Assembly (NCBI GenBank): GCA_023653115.1
Contig: JAMNXO010000001.1
Location: forward strand, 248,001 to 312,000
Direction: 5' to 3'
Length of the DNA stretch: 64,000 nt
DNA from: Erythrobacter sp.
GTDB lineage: Bacteria; Pseudomonadota; Alphaproteobacteria; Sphingomonadales; Sphingomonadaceae
The notes below the pieces were generated by a model. It was given only the letters and a program-made list of their open reading frames with translations. It ran no database searches and was not told where the DNA came from. This document shows positions 27,176 to 38,500 of this stretch, one piece after another. How positions within the stretch are numbered: the first letter of the stretch is position 1; each line of letters starts with the position of its first letter. The position numbers and the translations under genes are program-made.

Positions 27176-29971
27176 TCAGAGCCCAAGCGCGGCGGCGATC
27201 AGCGCCTCTTGCTGGGCTTTGTGGCGGCTGGCGAGGCCGGTGGCGGGCGAGGCCGCTGCGTCGCGTCCGGCATAGGTCGGGCGCTTGCCCTGATGCCCTG
27301 CGGCGGTCAGCGCATCCTCGATCCGCTCGTTGACGAAGAACCATCCGCCATTGTTGCGCGGTTCTTCCTGACACCACACCACGTCCTTGAGGTTCGTCAT
27401 GCGCGACAGGCGCAGCGCGAGCGGATCGCCGGGGAAGGGGAACAGCTGCTCGATACGGATGATCGAGACATCCTCGATCCCTGCCGCATCGCGCGCTTCC
27501 ATCAGATCATAAGCGACCTTACCCGAACACAGCACCACGCGCCGCACCTTGTCATCGGCAATCGTCTTGCTGTCGGACAGGATGCGCCGGAACTGGCGAT
27601 CACCAAGGAACTCGGCCTTGCTGCTCTTGGCCAGCGGGTGGCGCAGCAGCGACTTGGGGCTCATGATGATCAGCGGCTTGCGGAAAGACCGCAGCATCTG
27701 GCGGCGCAGCACGTGGAAGTAATTCGCCGGGCTGGTGATGTTGCAGACGCACATATTGTCGTCAGCGCACAGCTGGAGGAAGCGTTCGAGCCGCGCCGAG
27801 GAGTGCTCCGGCCCCTGACCTTCATAGCCGTGGGGCAGCAGCATCACGAGGCCGTTGGCGCGCAGCCACTTGCTCTCGCCCGAGGCCACGAACTGGTCGA
27901 TCATGATCTGTGCGCCGTTGGCGAAGTCGCCGAACTGGCCTTCCCACAGCACCAGGCTGCGCGGGTCGGCCATGGCGAACCCGTATTCAAAGCCGAGCAC
28001 GCCGTATTCCGACAGGGTGGAATCGTGCACTTCGAACTTGCCGTGCGGCAGGGTGCTGAGCGGCACATATTTACGCTCGGATGTCTGATCGACCCACACC
28101 GCGTGACGCTGGCTGAAGGTGCCGCGCCCGGAGTCCTGCCCCGACAGGCGCACGCCGTAGCCTTCCATCACGAGGCTGCCGAAAGCGAGCGCCTCGGCGG
28201 TGGCCCAATCGAAGCCTTCGCCAGTGCTGAACATCTCGCGCTTGGCGGCGAGCACGCGGTCGAGCGTCTTGTGGACTTCGAGATCGGCGGGAACCTCGGT
28301 CAGCACCCGGCCCAGCGATTCCAGCATCTTGGGCTCGATCGCGGTCTCGACGCTGCGGCGTGCGGTTTCGGGGTCTGCTGGCTTGTTAAGCCCGGCCCAG
28401 CGCCCGCCGAACCAGTCGGCTTCGTTGGCCTTGTAGCTCTTGCCCGCCTCGAACTCGGCTTCCAGCAGCGCGACGAATTCGCCCGCCACCCGCTCGCGGG
28501 TGCCCGGCTCAACCACGCCTTCACGCACCAGCCGCGCTTCATACGAGACGCTGACCTTGGGGTGGGCGCGGATCTTGTCGTACATCAGCGGCTGGGTGAA
28601 CTTGGGCTCGTCGCCCTCGTTGTGGCCGAAGCGGCGATAGCACCACATGTCGATCACGACATCGCGGTGGAAGGTCTGGCGATATTCGACTGCGAGCTTG
28701 CAGGCGAAGGTCACCGCTTCGGGATCATCGCCGTTGACGTGCAGGATCGGCGCCATCACGCCCTTGGCGACATCGCTCGGGTAGGGCGAGGAGCGCGCGA
28801 ATTTCGGCGAGGTGGTGAAGCCGATCTGGTTGTTGATGATGAAGTGGACGCAGCCGCCGGTGTCGTAACCGGGCACGCCGGAGAGCGAGAGGCTTTCCCA
28901 CACCACGCCCTGGCCCGCAAAGGCCGCATCGCCGTGGATCAGCACCGGGAGCACCTGGCTCTTGGTCTTCAGATCGTCGCGGATCGCCTGCTGCGCGCGC
29001 ACCTTGCCGAGCACCACCGGGTTCACAGCTTCAAGGTGCGAGGGATTGGGCACGAGGCTCATGTGCACCGAGATGCCGTCAAACTCGCGGTCGGTGGAGG
29101 TGCCGAGGTGATACTTCACGTCGCCCGATCCGCCGACATCATCGGGGTTGGCTGAGCCGCCCGAGAATTCGTGGAAGATCACGCGGTAGGGCTTGGCCAT
29201 CACGTTGGCGAGCACGTTCAGGCGGCCGCGGTGGGCCATGCCGTAGATGATCTCGCGCACGCCGGCGCTGCCGCCATGCTTGATCACGGCTTCGAGCGCC
29301 GGAATCATGGATTCCCCGCCATCAAGGCCGAAACGCTTGGTGCCGACATATTTGCGGGCGAGAAACTCTTCGTATTGCTCCCCGCGCAGCACGGCGGCGA
29401 GGATCGCCTTCTTGCCTTCGGGGGTGAACTGGATCGTCTCGCCCGGGCTTTCGAACTTGTCCTGCAGGAAGCGGCGTTCCTCTGTGTCAGCGATGTGCAT
29501 GTATTCGAGGCCGACCTTGCCGCAATAGACTTCGCGCAGGCGCTGGTGGAGCTTGCCCACCGTGGTCCATTCCATGCCGAGCACGCCGCCGACATAGACG
29601 TCCTCGTTCTCCTTGCCCGCGAGGCCGTGCCATTCGAGCGTGAGATCAGCCGGGCCGGTCCGGTCGACCAGGCCGAGCGGATCAAGCTGCGCTGCCATAT
29701 GGCCGCGCACACGGTAGAGCCGCACCAGCGTCATCGCCGCGATCGAGAGGGCAGCGGCTTTCTTGGTCGCTTCGGGATCAAGCGGCTTGCCTGCGTCCTT
29801 GGCTGCCTTGGCGACCGCGAGCGTCATCTCGGTCGGGTCCATCGCCGCCGTCAGATCGGCCGCGCTGTCGCTGAGCGCATCCAGCCAGCCGCGCCGTTCC
29901 CACGAAGGGCCGGGCTGCGGGCCTTCCTGATCGGTGAAGGCGGGGAGGAAGTTGTGCGGTTCGTTGCCCAT
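27176..29971 (-). CDS. sucA: 2-oxoglutarate dehydrogenase E1
   Basis: Thiamine-diphosphate-dependent decarboxylation of 2-oxoglutarate. The 931-aa product contains [33 protein letters not shown], and the ThDP/Mg segment with [11 protein letters not shown]. The start was set at [12 protein letters not shown]; 25 extra upstream residues are possible but unlike the family. It is followed on the same strand by odhB after 52 bases. Confidence 0.97.
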   Translation of the reverse strand: MGNEPHNFLPAFTDQEGPQPGPSWERRGWLDALSDSAADLTAAMDPTEMTLAVAKAAKDAGKPLDPEATKKAAALSIAAMTLVRLYRVRGHMAAQLDPLGLVDRTGPADLTLEWHGLAGKENEDVYVGGVLGMEWTTVGKLHQRLREVYCGKVGLEYMHIADTEERRFLQDKFESPGETIQFTPEGKKAILAAVLRGEQYEEFLARKYVGTKRFGLDGGESMIPALEAVIKHGGSAGVREIIYGMAHRGRLNVLANVMAKPYRVIFHEFSGGSANPDDVGGSGDVKYHLGTSTDREFDGISVHMSLVPNPSHLEAVNPVVLGKVRAQQAIRDDLKTKSQVLPVLIHGDAAFAGQGVVWESLSLSGVPGYDTGGCVHFIINNQIGFTTSPKFARSSPYPSDVAKGVMAPILHVNGDDPEAVTFACKLAVEYRQTFHRDVVIDMWCYRRFGHNEGDEPKFTQPLMYDKIRAHPKVSVSYEARLVREGVVEPGTRERVAGEFVALLEAEFEAGKSYKANEADWFGGRWAGLNKPADPETARRSVETAIEPKMLESLGRVLTEVPADLEVHKTLDRVLAAKREMFSTGEGFDWATAEALAFGSLVMEGYGVRLSGQDSGRGTFSQRHAVWVDQTSERKYVPLSTLPHGKFEVHDSTLSEYGVLGFEYGFAMADPRSLVLWEGQFGDFANGAQIMIDQFVASGESKWLRANGLVMLLPHGYEGQGPEHSSARLERFLQLCADDNMCVCNITSPANYFHVLRRQMLRSFRKPLIIMSPKSLLRHPLAKSSKAEFLGDRQFRRILSDSKTIADDKVRRVVLCSGKVAYDLMEARDAAGIEDVSIIRIEQLFPFPGDPLALRLSRMTNLKDVVWCQEEPRNNGGWFFVNERIEDALTAAGHQGKRPTYAGRDAAASPATGLASRHKAQQEALIAAALGL

Positions 29972-30054
29972 GATGGGACTCCCGGGGAGGAGAAAATAAT
30001 GAGGAGAAAGTTTGGCCCCCCGCCTGTGCGAGGGGCCGGTATTCAAAACGGCGG

Positions 30055-30945
30055 TTAGGCCAGCTCTTTCAGCATCGCGGCGAGCGTTTCGCCGAGCAGA
30101 CTGGGCGAGGGCGAGACGCGGATGCCCGCATCTTCCATCGCCGCGATCTTGTCTTCCGCGCCGCCCTGGCCGCCCGACACGATTGCGCCGGCGTGGCCCA
30201 TGCGGCGGCCCGGAGGGGCGGTGCGCCCGGCGATGAAGCCGACCATCGGCTTGGCGCGGCCCTTGGCGCGCTCGGCCTTGATGAAGGCGGCGGCTTCTTC
30301 TTCGGCCGAGCCGCCGATTTCGCCGATCATGATGATGGACTCGGTTTCCGGATCGTCGAGGAACAGGTCGAGCACGTCGATGAAGTTGGTGCCGTTGACC
30401 GGATCGCCGCCGATGCCGACCGCGGTGGTCTGGCCGAGGCCCGCCATGGTGGTCTGGTGCACGGCTTCATAGGTGAGCGTGCCCGAGCGGCTGACGATGC
30501 CGACCGAGCCCTTCTTGAAGATGTTGGCCGGCATGATGCCGATCTTGCACTCGTTCGGCGTGAGCACGCCGGGGCAGTTGGGGCCGATCAGGCGCGACTT
30601 GGAGCCCTGCAGCGCGCGCTTGGCGCGGACCATGTCGAGCACCGGGATGCCTTCGGTGATGCAGATGATCAGTTCCATTTCGGCATCGATCGCTTCGCAG
30701 ATCGCATCAGCTGCGAACGGCGGCGGAACGTAGATGCAGCTGGCAGTCGCGCCGGTCGCAGCCTTGGCTTCGCGCACGGTATCGAACTGCGGCAGGCCGA
30801 TATGGGTGGTGCCGCCCTTGCCGGGGGTCACGCCGCCGACCATCTGCGTGCCGTAATCGAGCGCCGCCTGGGTGTGGAAGGTGCCGGTGTTACCGGTCAT
30901 CCCTTGGGTGATGACCTTGGTGTCTTTGTTTACGAGGATGGACAT
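30055..30945 (-). CDS. sucD: Succinyl-CoA synthetase subunit alpha
   Basis: Carries the phosphohistidine of the succinyl-CoA synthetase ([17 protein letters not shown]). The CoA-binding Rossmann part includes [15 protein letters not shown] and GGVTPGKGG. 296 aa, full length. Its partner sucC (beta subunit), normally just upstream, is absent: the next gene upstream is an unrelated small exported protein, then mdh. Confidence 0.97.
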   Translation of the reverse strand: MSILVNKDTKVITQGMTGNTGTFHTQAALDYGTQMVGGVTPGKGGTTHIGLPQFDTVREAKAATGATASCIYVPPPFAADAICEAIDAEMELIICITEGIPVLDMVRAKRALQGSKSRLIGPNCPGVLTPNECKIGIMPANIFKKGSVGIVSRSGTLTYEAVHQTTMAGLGQTTAVGIGGDPVNGTNFIDVLDLFLDDPETESIIMIGEIGGSAEEEAAAFIKAERAKGRAKPMVGFIAGRTAPPGRRMGHAGAIVSGGQGGAEDKIAAMEDAGIRVSPSPSLLGETLAAMLKELA

Positions 30946-30972
30946 TCAGAAACTCCGTTCAGGCTAATCCGG

Positions 30973-32440
<1,468 letters not shown>

Positions 32441-32638
32441 TTAGACACATGGCGCCGGTGCCAACCCCCCGTCCCAAGCGGCAAGGCACCCGTTACGTGA
32501 CGGGCGGTAGGCCGCTCAAAACGCGATTGCAACCGTCAAAAGGGGGCAAGCGGCAACTATCTTTGCAAACAGTTCGCAGTTTCATTAATGCGGTCAGGCC
32601 AACCCCTCAGGGAAACGCCTTAGCGCCCTTGTGGCCGA

Positions 32639-32974
32639 TCAGGCAGGGGCAAGCACCCGCTTTGCCGCAGCGGCAAGGCGGCGATCGAACATCCCGGTGA
32701 TCGCGATCCACTGCTCGGCCACTGGCGCATTGCCCTCGCCGGCGGCACGGGCGGCTTCGGTATGGGCAACCCGCGCCGAATCGAGCCCGTGGCGGGCAAA
32801 ATGGCGCAGCGCCTCCACCAGCACCGGATCGAAGGCGCCCGGCACCGCGACATCTGTGTCGGCGCTGTTATCATTGGCCGCCATCACCCGCACCCGCGTC
32901 ACGAGCCCCCGTCCGTCAGCTTTCCGGCCAGCAAGGCGTGCGGGATCATGGGCGGGTGCGAGGCGGATGGACAT
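32639..32974 (-). CDS. Hypothetical protein
   Basis: A 111-aa reading frame with codon usage like its neighbours and no signal peptide. An internal start at MAANDNSADTD (32884) would leave about 80 aa. The Ala-rich helical C-terminal half (FARHGLDSARVAHTEAARAA) has no motif I recognise. It lies between mdh and the cell-wall hydrolase, on the same strand. Confidence 0.55.
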   Translation of the reverse strand: MSIRLAPAHDPARLAGRKADGRGLVTRVRVMAANDNSADTDVAVPGAFDPVLVEALRHFARHGLDSARVAHTEAARAAGEGNAPVAEQWIAITGMFDRRLAAAAKRVLAPA

Positions 32975-33132
32975 GAGTGCGGGACTTCCTGCTGCGACAG
33001 TCTCGCCCTTCAGATGAGGGGCAAGCTGAACTGTTGTTCTGCCGGAAGCTCTAGCAACCCACGCCTGAAGCCTTGGTGCCCGAACAGGGTTTCGGGCGCC
33101 TTAACCCTGATTTCGCGGTTATACTTAGGGGC

Positions 33133-34284
33133 TTAGCTGCTTTCTGTAGGAGCCGGAGCGGGCGCGGCGGGCGCAGGAGCCTCGCCGGGGCGCGCCTTCC
33201 ATTGGCCAGCGCGGGCATATTCGGCCTTCACCGCGCCTGTTCCGCTCAATGCCGGAGTCGCTGCCGTGCTCGCCGGAGCGACAGGTGCAGCCGCCGCGCT
33301 TTTCGGGGTTGCAGCGCGGGCGGGCGCCGGGCCGAGATCATAGGCAATCACCGGAAGGGCAGGCACGGCTTCGGGCAAGGAGGAAACCGTGCTCGGCGCG
33401 CGCTGAGAGGGGCGGCTTTCCAGACCGGCATAGGCCATGGTGAAGGCGTTCTTCTCCCCCGTACCGCCGCGCAGCCGGTAGAACCGGTGCGCACCGATTG
33501 TGCCGAGATGATCGAGCGAGCCGGCCCAATAGGGATTGACCCAGAGCGTGTGATAATGGGTCGCGTGGCCGACGGGTGCATAGACGCTACCCGCCAGCGC
33601 CTCGGCCGCGATGCGCTGCGCCCGCGCCCAGGTCGTGCCCGAAGGCCGACGCGCCAGACTGCCGTCGCAGGTGAAGGTGAACTGGCAGCCCGTCCGGCGT
33701 TCCGATCCCTGATAGACCACGCCGCACACAGAGTTCGGCCATGCAGGATGCGCCACGCGGTTGAGCACCACCTGCGCCACGGCGCGCTGGCCCGCCTCGC
33801 TTTCGCTGGCGGCTTCGTACCATACTGCCTGCGCAAGGCATTCCTGCGCGCGGGCATGGGTGAGGCCGACGCCTGCGGAAAAGAACGGTCGCGCTGGTGC
33901 GCCGACATCGATCAATGCGCCCAGCTCGCGTCCGGCTTCGCCCCCGGCTGCCAGCGGATCGGCTTTGGGCAGGGCCACCAGCGGCGTGCCGGCGGGATCA
34001 GCCATGTAGAAGAACGCCGAGCCGGGAAAGCTCATCCCTGGCCGCTCGAACGGCAGCGCGGCAGCAGCAGCGCGGCGTGTCGCGAGCGCTGCGGTGCTCT
34101 CGACTGCGGGGCCGGGAAGGGTGCCGACGCCGCCTGTGGCTGCCATCGCCGGCACCGTAAGCGCGGCCAGCAGCACCGCCAGCCGCTTGCGCCACAACAG
34201 CGGCACAGCGCGCCAACCAGTGCGGCCGGTGGGAGCGATGCCAGCCGAAGCGGTGAACGGGAAGAGGGAACGCTGCGATGTCAT
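33133..34284 (-). CDS. SleB/CwlJ-like cell-wall hydrolase
   Basis: N-terminal membrane anchor or signal (LAVLLAALTVPAMAA), then a Hydrolase_2 domain. Typical pieces are VWYEAASESEAGQRAVAQVV with the catalytic glutamate, NSVCGVVYQG, CQFTFTCDG, and GHATHYHTLWVNPYW. It is predicted to cleave peptidoglycan in the envelope; the family is best known from spore germination but is common in alphaproteobacteria. The C-terminus is Pro/Ala-rich. 383 aa. Divergent from the ABC importer genes. Confidence 0.9.
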   Translation of the reverse strand: MTSQRSLFPFTASAGIAPTGRTGWRAVPLLWRKRLAVLLAALTVPAMAATGGVGTLPGPAVESTAALATRRAAAAALPFERPGMSFPGSAFFYMADPAGTPLVALPKADPLAAGGEAGRELGALIDVGAPARPFFSAGVGLTHARAQECLAQAVWYEAASESEAGQRAVAQVVLNRVAHPAWPNSVCGVVYQGSERRTGCQFTFTCDGSLARRPSGTTWARAQRIAAEALAGSVYAPVGHATHYHTLWVNPYWAGSLDHLGTIGAHRFYRLRGGTGEKNAFTMAYAGLESRPSQRAPSTVSSLPEAVPALPVIAYDLGPAPARAATPKSAAAAPVAPASTAATPALSGTGAVKAEYARAGQWKARPGEAPAPAAPAPAPTESS

Positions 34285-34421
34285 GATCTGGCGCCCGCCC
34301 TACGCGCGCGGGTGCCCGGCGGCGAGAGCGCCTCATCCCCGCGTCCCGAAACCGGACAGGTGGCCGCCTCAGCTTAACCCGTTGCACGGGCGAACGCGCC
34401 GCCCTATCGCCGGGGCCGGAT

Positions 34422-35276
34422 ATGGCGCGGGATCGCAACAGGATGGGCAGGGGGGCAGCGTGGTGGTTCATGCTGGCGGCGGGGGCGCTCGTCGCTGCCG
34501 GATGCGTGCCTGATGCCCCTGTGACAGGCCGCAGCAAGGCCGCGGCGACCATCGTCAGTCTCAACCCCTGTCTTGATGCGATCCTTGTGGAGATTGCGCC
34601 GCCCGAACAGGTGCTGGCACTCTCGCATTACAGCCGCGATCCGGGCAGCAGCTCGATCCCGCCGCACATCGCAGAGCGCTACGGCGTCACCGGAGGGACA
34701 GCCGAGGAGGTGATCGCGCTCCGGCCCGATCTGGTGGTGGCCTCGATTTTCCTGCCGCAGCCGACCCGCAGCGCGCTTGAACGCGCGGGGCTGAAGGTGG
34801 CGACGTTCGGCAGTCCGGTGACTGTGGCCGAGAGCGCCGCGCAGGTGCGCGCCGTGGCGGCGCTGGCGGGACAAGAGGCGAAGGGAGAGGCGCTCGCCGC
34901 CAGCATCGCCGCAGCGCCCACCATCGCCCCGCCGCCGATCGACGCGCTGCTATGGCAGCCGGGCGAGATCGTCGCGGGCGAGACAACGCTGATTGCCGAG
35001 TTGATGCGGCAGGAGGGCTTCGCCAGCCACGCCGCCGCGCGCGGATTGCGCCAAGCCGATCACGTCACGCTGGAGCGCGTGCTGGCCGATCCGCCGCAGG
35101 TTCTGATGGTGGCAGGCGATGCGCCGGGCCAACGCCATCCGCTGCTGGATGGCGCGTTCAAGCCAATGCAGATCGCCGCGTTTGATCCCTCGCTGATCTA
35201 TTGCGGTGGACCGACCATTCCCAAGGCGCGGGCACGGCTGCGCGCCATCCGGGCTGCGGCGGAGCAGATGCTGTGA
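34422..35276 (+). CDS. Periplasmic binding protein of a metal-chelate ABC importer
   Basis: BtuF/FecB-like substrate-binding protein. The N-terminus (AAGALVAAGC) looks like a lipoprotein signal. The family pieces are ATIVSLNPCLDAILVEIA and GTAEEVIALRPDLVVAS. 284 aa. The stop codon overlaps the GTG of the permease gene. The substrate could be cobalamin, haem or a siderophore: no TonB receptor or biosynthetic gene is adjacent to decide. Confidence 0.88.
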   Translation: MARDRNRMGRGAAWWFMLAAGALVAAGCVPDAPVTGRSKAAATIVSLNPCLDAILVEIAPPEQVLALSHYSRDPGSSSIPPHIAERYGVTGGTAEEVIALRPDLVVASIFLPQPTRSALERAGLKVATFGSPVTVAESAAQVRAVAALAGQEAKGEALAASIAAAPTIAPPPIDALLWQPGEIVAGETTLIAELMRQEGFASHAAARGLRQADHVTLERVLADPPQVLMVAGDAPGQRHPLLDGAFKPMQIAAFDPSLIYCGGPTIPKARARLRAIRAAAEQML

Positions 35277-36271
35277 ACCGCGCGAGCCTTGTCTTTGCGG
35301 CGCTGCTGGCGGTGCTGTTCCCGCTCTCGCTGCTGGCCGGGCGGGTGTGGATTGCGCCGAACGATTTCGGCCCCGGCAACACCATGCTGATCCTCGCCGA
35401 ACTGCGCCTGCCGCGCGCGGTGCTGGCGGTGGTGATCGGCGCAGGGTTGGGGGCTGCAGGTGCGGCGATGCAGGGCTATCTGCGCAATCCGCTGGCCGAT
35501 CCCGGCCTGTTCGGCATCGCGCCCATGGCCGCGCTGGGCGCGGTGGCGAGTTTCTGGCTCGCCCCGCTGATCCCGCCCGCCTTGGCCGCATGGAGCCTGC
35601 CGGTGCTGGCGCTGACAGGCGCAGGGCTCGGCATGGCGGCGCTGGCGCTGATCGCGGGACGCACCGCGGGCGATGCGGCAGGCGGGGCAGGCGGCGGGAT
35701 CGCGCTGTTCACGCTTGCTGGGCTGATGACCGCGAGCCTTGCCGGCGCGCTCACCGCTCTGGCGATCACACTGGCCCCCAGTCCCTTTGCCCTGTCGGAG
35801 ATCGTGCTGTGGCTCAACGGCGCGCTCACGGATCGTTCGTGGCGCGAAGTGGCGATCGCCGCGCCGCTGGTGGCCACCGGCATCGGCGTGCTGGCGTTGG
35901 CGGCGCGCAGCCTCGATGCGTTGACGCTGGGCGAGGAGGCGGCGCGCTCGATGGGGCTTGATCCGGCGCGGCTGCTCGGACTGCTGGTGGTGGGCGTCGG
36001 ACTGACCGTGGGCGCGGGCGTCGCAGTTGCGGGGATCATCGGCTTTGTCGGCCTGGTCGTCCCCCATCTCGTCCGCCCGTTGACCGACCGTCTGCCCTCG
36101 AGCCTGATCCTCCCGAGCGCGCTGGCTGGAGCCTGCCTTGTGCTCGCTGCCGACAGCGCGGTGCGGATCCTGCCGCTGGTGACCGAGCTGCGCCTCGGCA
36201 TCGCGCTCTCGCTGATCGGCGCGCCGTTCTTCCTGTGGCTGCTGGTGCGGATGCGGCGGGGGCAGGTATGA
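35273..36271 (+). CDS. FecCD-family ABC importer permease
   Basis: Membrane subunit of the importer, with about ten hydrophobic helices. Family motifs: LRLPRAVLAVVIGAGLGAAG, MQGYLRNPLADPGLFGI, and GFVGLVVPHLVRPLTD (the contact with the ATPase). GTG start at 35273, overlapping the binding-protein stop. 332 aa. Confidence 0.93.
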   Translation: MNRASLVFAALLAVLFPLSLLAGRVWIAPNDFGPGNTMLILAELRLPRAVLAVVIGAGLGAAGAAMQGYLRNPLADPGLFGIAPMAALGAVASFWLAPLIPPALAAWSLPVLALTGAGLGMAALALIAGRTAGDAAGGAGGGIALFTLAGLMTASLAGALTALAITLAPSPFALSEIVLWLNGALTDRSWREVAIAAPLVATGIGVLALAARSLDALTLGEEAARSMGLDPARLLGLLVVGVGLTVGAGVAVAGIIGFVGLVVPHLVRPLTDRLPSSLILPSALAGACLVLAADSAVRILPLVTELRLGIALSLIGAPFFLWLLVRMRRGQV

Positions 36272-37011
36272 TGCTCGCGGCGCAGAACCTCACGCTGACA
36301 CGCGGCGGCAAGCCGGTGGTGGAGCGCGTCTCGGCGCAGCTGGCGCCCGGCACGATCACCGCGATCCTCGGCCCCAATGGTGCGGGCAAATCGAGCCTGC
36401 TGCTGGGGCTCGCCGGGCTGCTGGCACCCGCTGAGGGGCGTGTGGAGCTGGATGGGCGCGATCTGGCCGCGCTGGACCCGCGTGAACGGGCGCAGGCAAT
36501 CGGCTATCTCCCGCAGGCCCCCGAAATCGCGTGGGACGTGTCGGTCGAAAGCCTCGTGGCGCTGGGCCGCCTGCCGTGGCGTGATCGCGGCGCGGACGCG
36601 ATTGCCGCGGCGATCGAGGCGCTGAGCCTTGCGGACCTGCGCCACCGCCCCGCCAGCCGCCTTTCGGGCGGCGAGCGTGCGCGGGTGTTGCTGGCGCGGG
36701 TGCTGGCGGGAAGTCCGCGCTGGATCCTCGCCGACGAACCGCTCGCCGCGCTCGATCTGGCGCACCAATTGGCACTGATCGCGCATCTCAAGGCCTGCGC
36801 TGCGGGCGGGCAGGGCGTTGCGGTGGTGCTGCACGATCTCGGCATCGCGATGAACCACGCCGACCGGGTGCTGGTGCTGGACCGCGGGCAGCTGGTCGCC
36901 GAGGGTGCGCCGGCGGAGGCGCTCGATCCCGGCCTCATTGCGCAGGTCTGGGGGGTGAAGGCGGAGTGGCTCGGCCCGCCCGGCGCGCGGGCGCTGCAAA
37001 TCGCCGTGTAA
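36268..37011 (+). CDS. ABC importer ATP-binding protein
   Basis: Energises the FecCD permease. Walker A is GPNGAGKSS near residue 34, signature LSGGERARV, Walker B WILADEP, and the switch histidine in VVLHDLG. The ATG overlaps the permease stop, so the three importer genes form a tightly coupled operon. 247 aa. Confidence 0.95.
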   Translation: MMLAAQNLTLTRGGKPVVERVSAQLAPGTITAILGPNGAGKSSLLLGLAGLLAPAEGRVELDGRDLAALDPRERAQAIGYLPQAPEIAWDVSVESLVALGRLPWRDRGADAIAAAIEALSLADLRHRPASRLSGGERARVLLARVLAGSPRWILADEPLAALDLAHQLALIAHLKACAAGGQGVAVVLHDLGIAMNHADRVLVLDRGQLVAEGAPAEALDPGLIAQVWGVKAEWLGPPGARALQIAV

Positions 37012-37353
37012 TTTTCGGATGGGTGAAGATGCCGGAACGTGAGCGGTGTGTCGTCGGGACAGATCGTCATGCCCGCACACGTCCCGGCGCTTTGCTACTT
37101 ATGCTCGGTGGTCAGGTTGCGACCCTCGAAGGGACCCGGCCATGATCGGCAAAGAGGACTTTCCAACGCCGTAAAACTGCGTGGCTGGCGACTTCAGTTT
37201 TTCTGTAGGGCGGCATAGTTTTTCGCCAAGCATCAGAAAAAATGTACGAAAAATCTTAATCGGGGCAGGGCGATTGGGCGGCGTATCGTTCAGACCGCAA
37301 GAATTCGCGCGCGATGCTAGGCAAGCGCGCCGCGTCCGATTAGGGCTTTGCCC
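37012..37353. other. 342-base spacer with an AT-rich patch
   Basis: No credible gene. Between about 37190 and 37260 the base composition drops sharply. The patch holds two copies of AGTTTTTC (starting near 37196 and 37217) and, after them, CAGAAAAAA and CGAAAAAT, which are imperfect inverted counterparts. It may be the promoter or operator of the sulfotransferase-like gene. No clear -35/-10 pair was found. Confidence 0.35.
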
Positions 37354-38364
37354 ATGCCGCAACGCGATATCCCTGCTGTCACAAGCCTCGCCGATCCGTG
37401 CTGGCTGCCGCACACCTATGATCCGGCGCGCGCCGCGCTCGGCCTGCTGCGGGTGCCGCGCGAACGGCTGAGCCAGCCCGCCTTCCTCGCCGATCTGGCG
37501 CGCGAAACCGGGTATGACAGCGCCGAACTGCCGCTTGCCGGGCTCGGTCGGCTGGCGCCGCCCGCCGAGACGCCGGTGACGTTCATCTTCCATACGGCCT
37601 TCTGCCGTTCGACCCTGCTGGTGCGCGCGCTCGAACAGCCGGGCATCAGCACCGGCCTGTCCGAGCCCGGCATTATCGCCAGCCTCGCGGGCGCAGGAGC
37701 AGCAGGGCAGGGCGCGCTGGCGCCGGTCGCAGCGCTGCTCGCGCGGCCATGGGGCGCAGGCGAGGCGGTGTTCATCAAGCCGACCAACCACGCCAACCGG
37801 CTCGGACCCGGCCTGATGCAGGCGCTGCCGCAGGCGCGCGCCGTGCTGATGACCAATCCGCTGCCGTCCTTCCTTGCTGCGGTGGTGCGCAAGGGGATGT
37901 TGGGGCGGCGCTGGGGGCGGCAGCTCTATCTTGAGCTGATGAGTTATGCAGGGATGGATCTCGGCATGGACGGGCGCGAGCAATTCGCGATGACCGATCT
38001 GCAAGCGACCGCGCTGGCGTGGTTCCTCAACCAGCGCCTTCTTGCCGCGCTGGCGAGCAATTTCGGCACGCGGGTGCGGGTGCTCGACGGCGATGCCTTC
38101 GCCCGCGATCCGGCGGCGACGCTGGCGGCGGTCTATGCATTCGCCGGAAAGGACGTTTCACCGTCGCAGATCGCTGCCATCGCCAGCGGCCCGGTGTTCG
38201 CGCGTGACGCCAAGACCGGCGAGGATTTCGCCGCCAAATCCGCCCGCGACAACGCCGCAACCAGCAGCACGGTGACCGATGACGAGATCGCCAAGGTCAG
38301 CGAGTGGATCGGCCTGATCGCCCAGCAGGCGGGGCTCGCCGTGCCGCTCGCCCAGACGCTTTAG
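37354..38364 (+). CDS. Sulfotransferase-like P-loop protein
   Basis: The segment TFIFHTAFCRSTLLVRALEQ resembles the 5'-phosphosulfate-binding loop of the sulfotransferase family (R/K-S/T-x-S/T-T-L-L). Later KPTNHANRL and a helical C-terminal half follow. 336 aa. The acceptor is unknown. ATG at 37354 preferred to a TTG two codons upstream. Confidence 0.7.
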   Translation: MPQRDIPAVTSLADPCWLPHTYDPARAALGLLRVPRERLSQPAFLADLARETGYDSAELPLAGLGRLAPPAETPVTFIFHTAFCRSTLLVRALEQPGISTGLSEPGIIASLAGAGAAGQGALAPVAALLARPWGAGEAVFIKPTNHANRLGPGLMQALPQARAVLMTNPLPSFLAAVVRKGMLGRRWGRQLYLELMSYAGMDLGMDGREQFAMTDLQATALAWFLNQRLLAALASNFGTRVRVLDGDAFARDPAATLAAVYAFAGKDVSPSQIAAIASGPVFARDAKTGEDFAAKSARDNAATSSTVTDDEIAKVSEWIGLIAQQAGLAVPLAQTL

Positions 38365-38474
38365 CGCGCACGCGGCGGGAAACCTCCGCGCCGCTCGTCC
38401 GTTGCACCCATGAACCGCCCCTCCTATCTGCGGTGGCCTGCGGATAACCCCTCAGCGCCGCTCTTGACCCACGC

Positions 38475-38489
38475 GAACATTTCCGGAAC
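38475..38489 (+). promoter_or_regulatory. LexA (SOS) operator of uvrA
   Basis: GAAC at 38475-38478 and GAAC at 38486-38489 are separated by exactly 7 bases, the alphaproteobacterial SOS box. It ends 11 bases before the uvrA ATG and lies just after a TTGACC (38464-38469) that can serve as -35. This predicts LexA-controlled, damage-inducible expression. Confidence 0.8.
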
Positions 38490-38500
38490 ACACCCCGCCC

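Noticed and set aside
27143..29155. 670-codon open frame antisense to sucA
   Set aside because: Fully opposite a recognised enzyme. Translation is low-complexity with no domain; a GC-bias artefact.
32449..32700. 83-codon + strand frame upstream of mdh
   Set aside because: Basic, low-complexity translation crossing the mdh promoter region and the end of the opposite hypothetical gene; no support.
34285..34421. Cobalamin riboswitch before the BtuF-like gene
   Set aside because: The space is only 137 bases and I could not see a B12 box or the expected fold.
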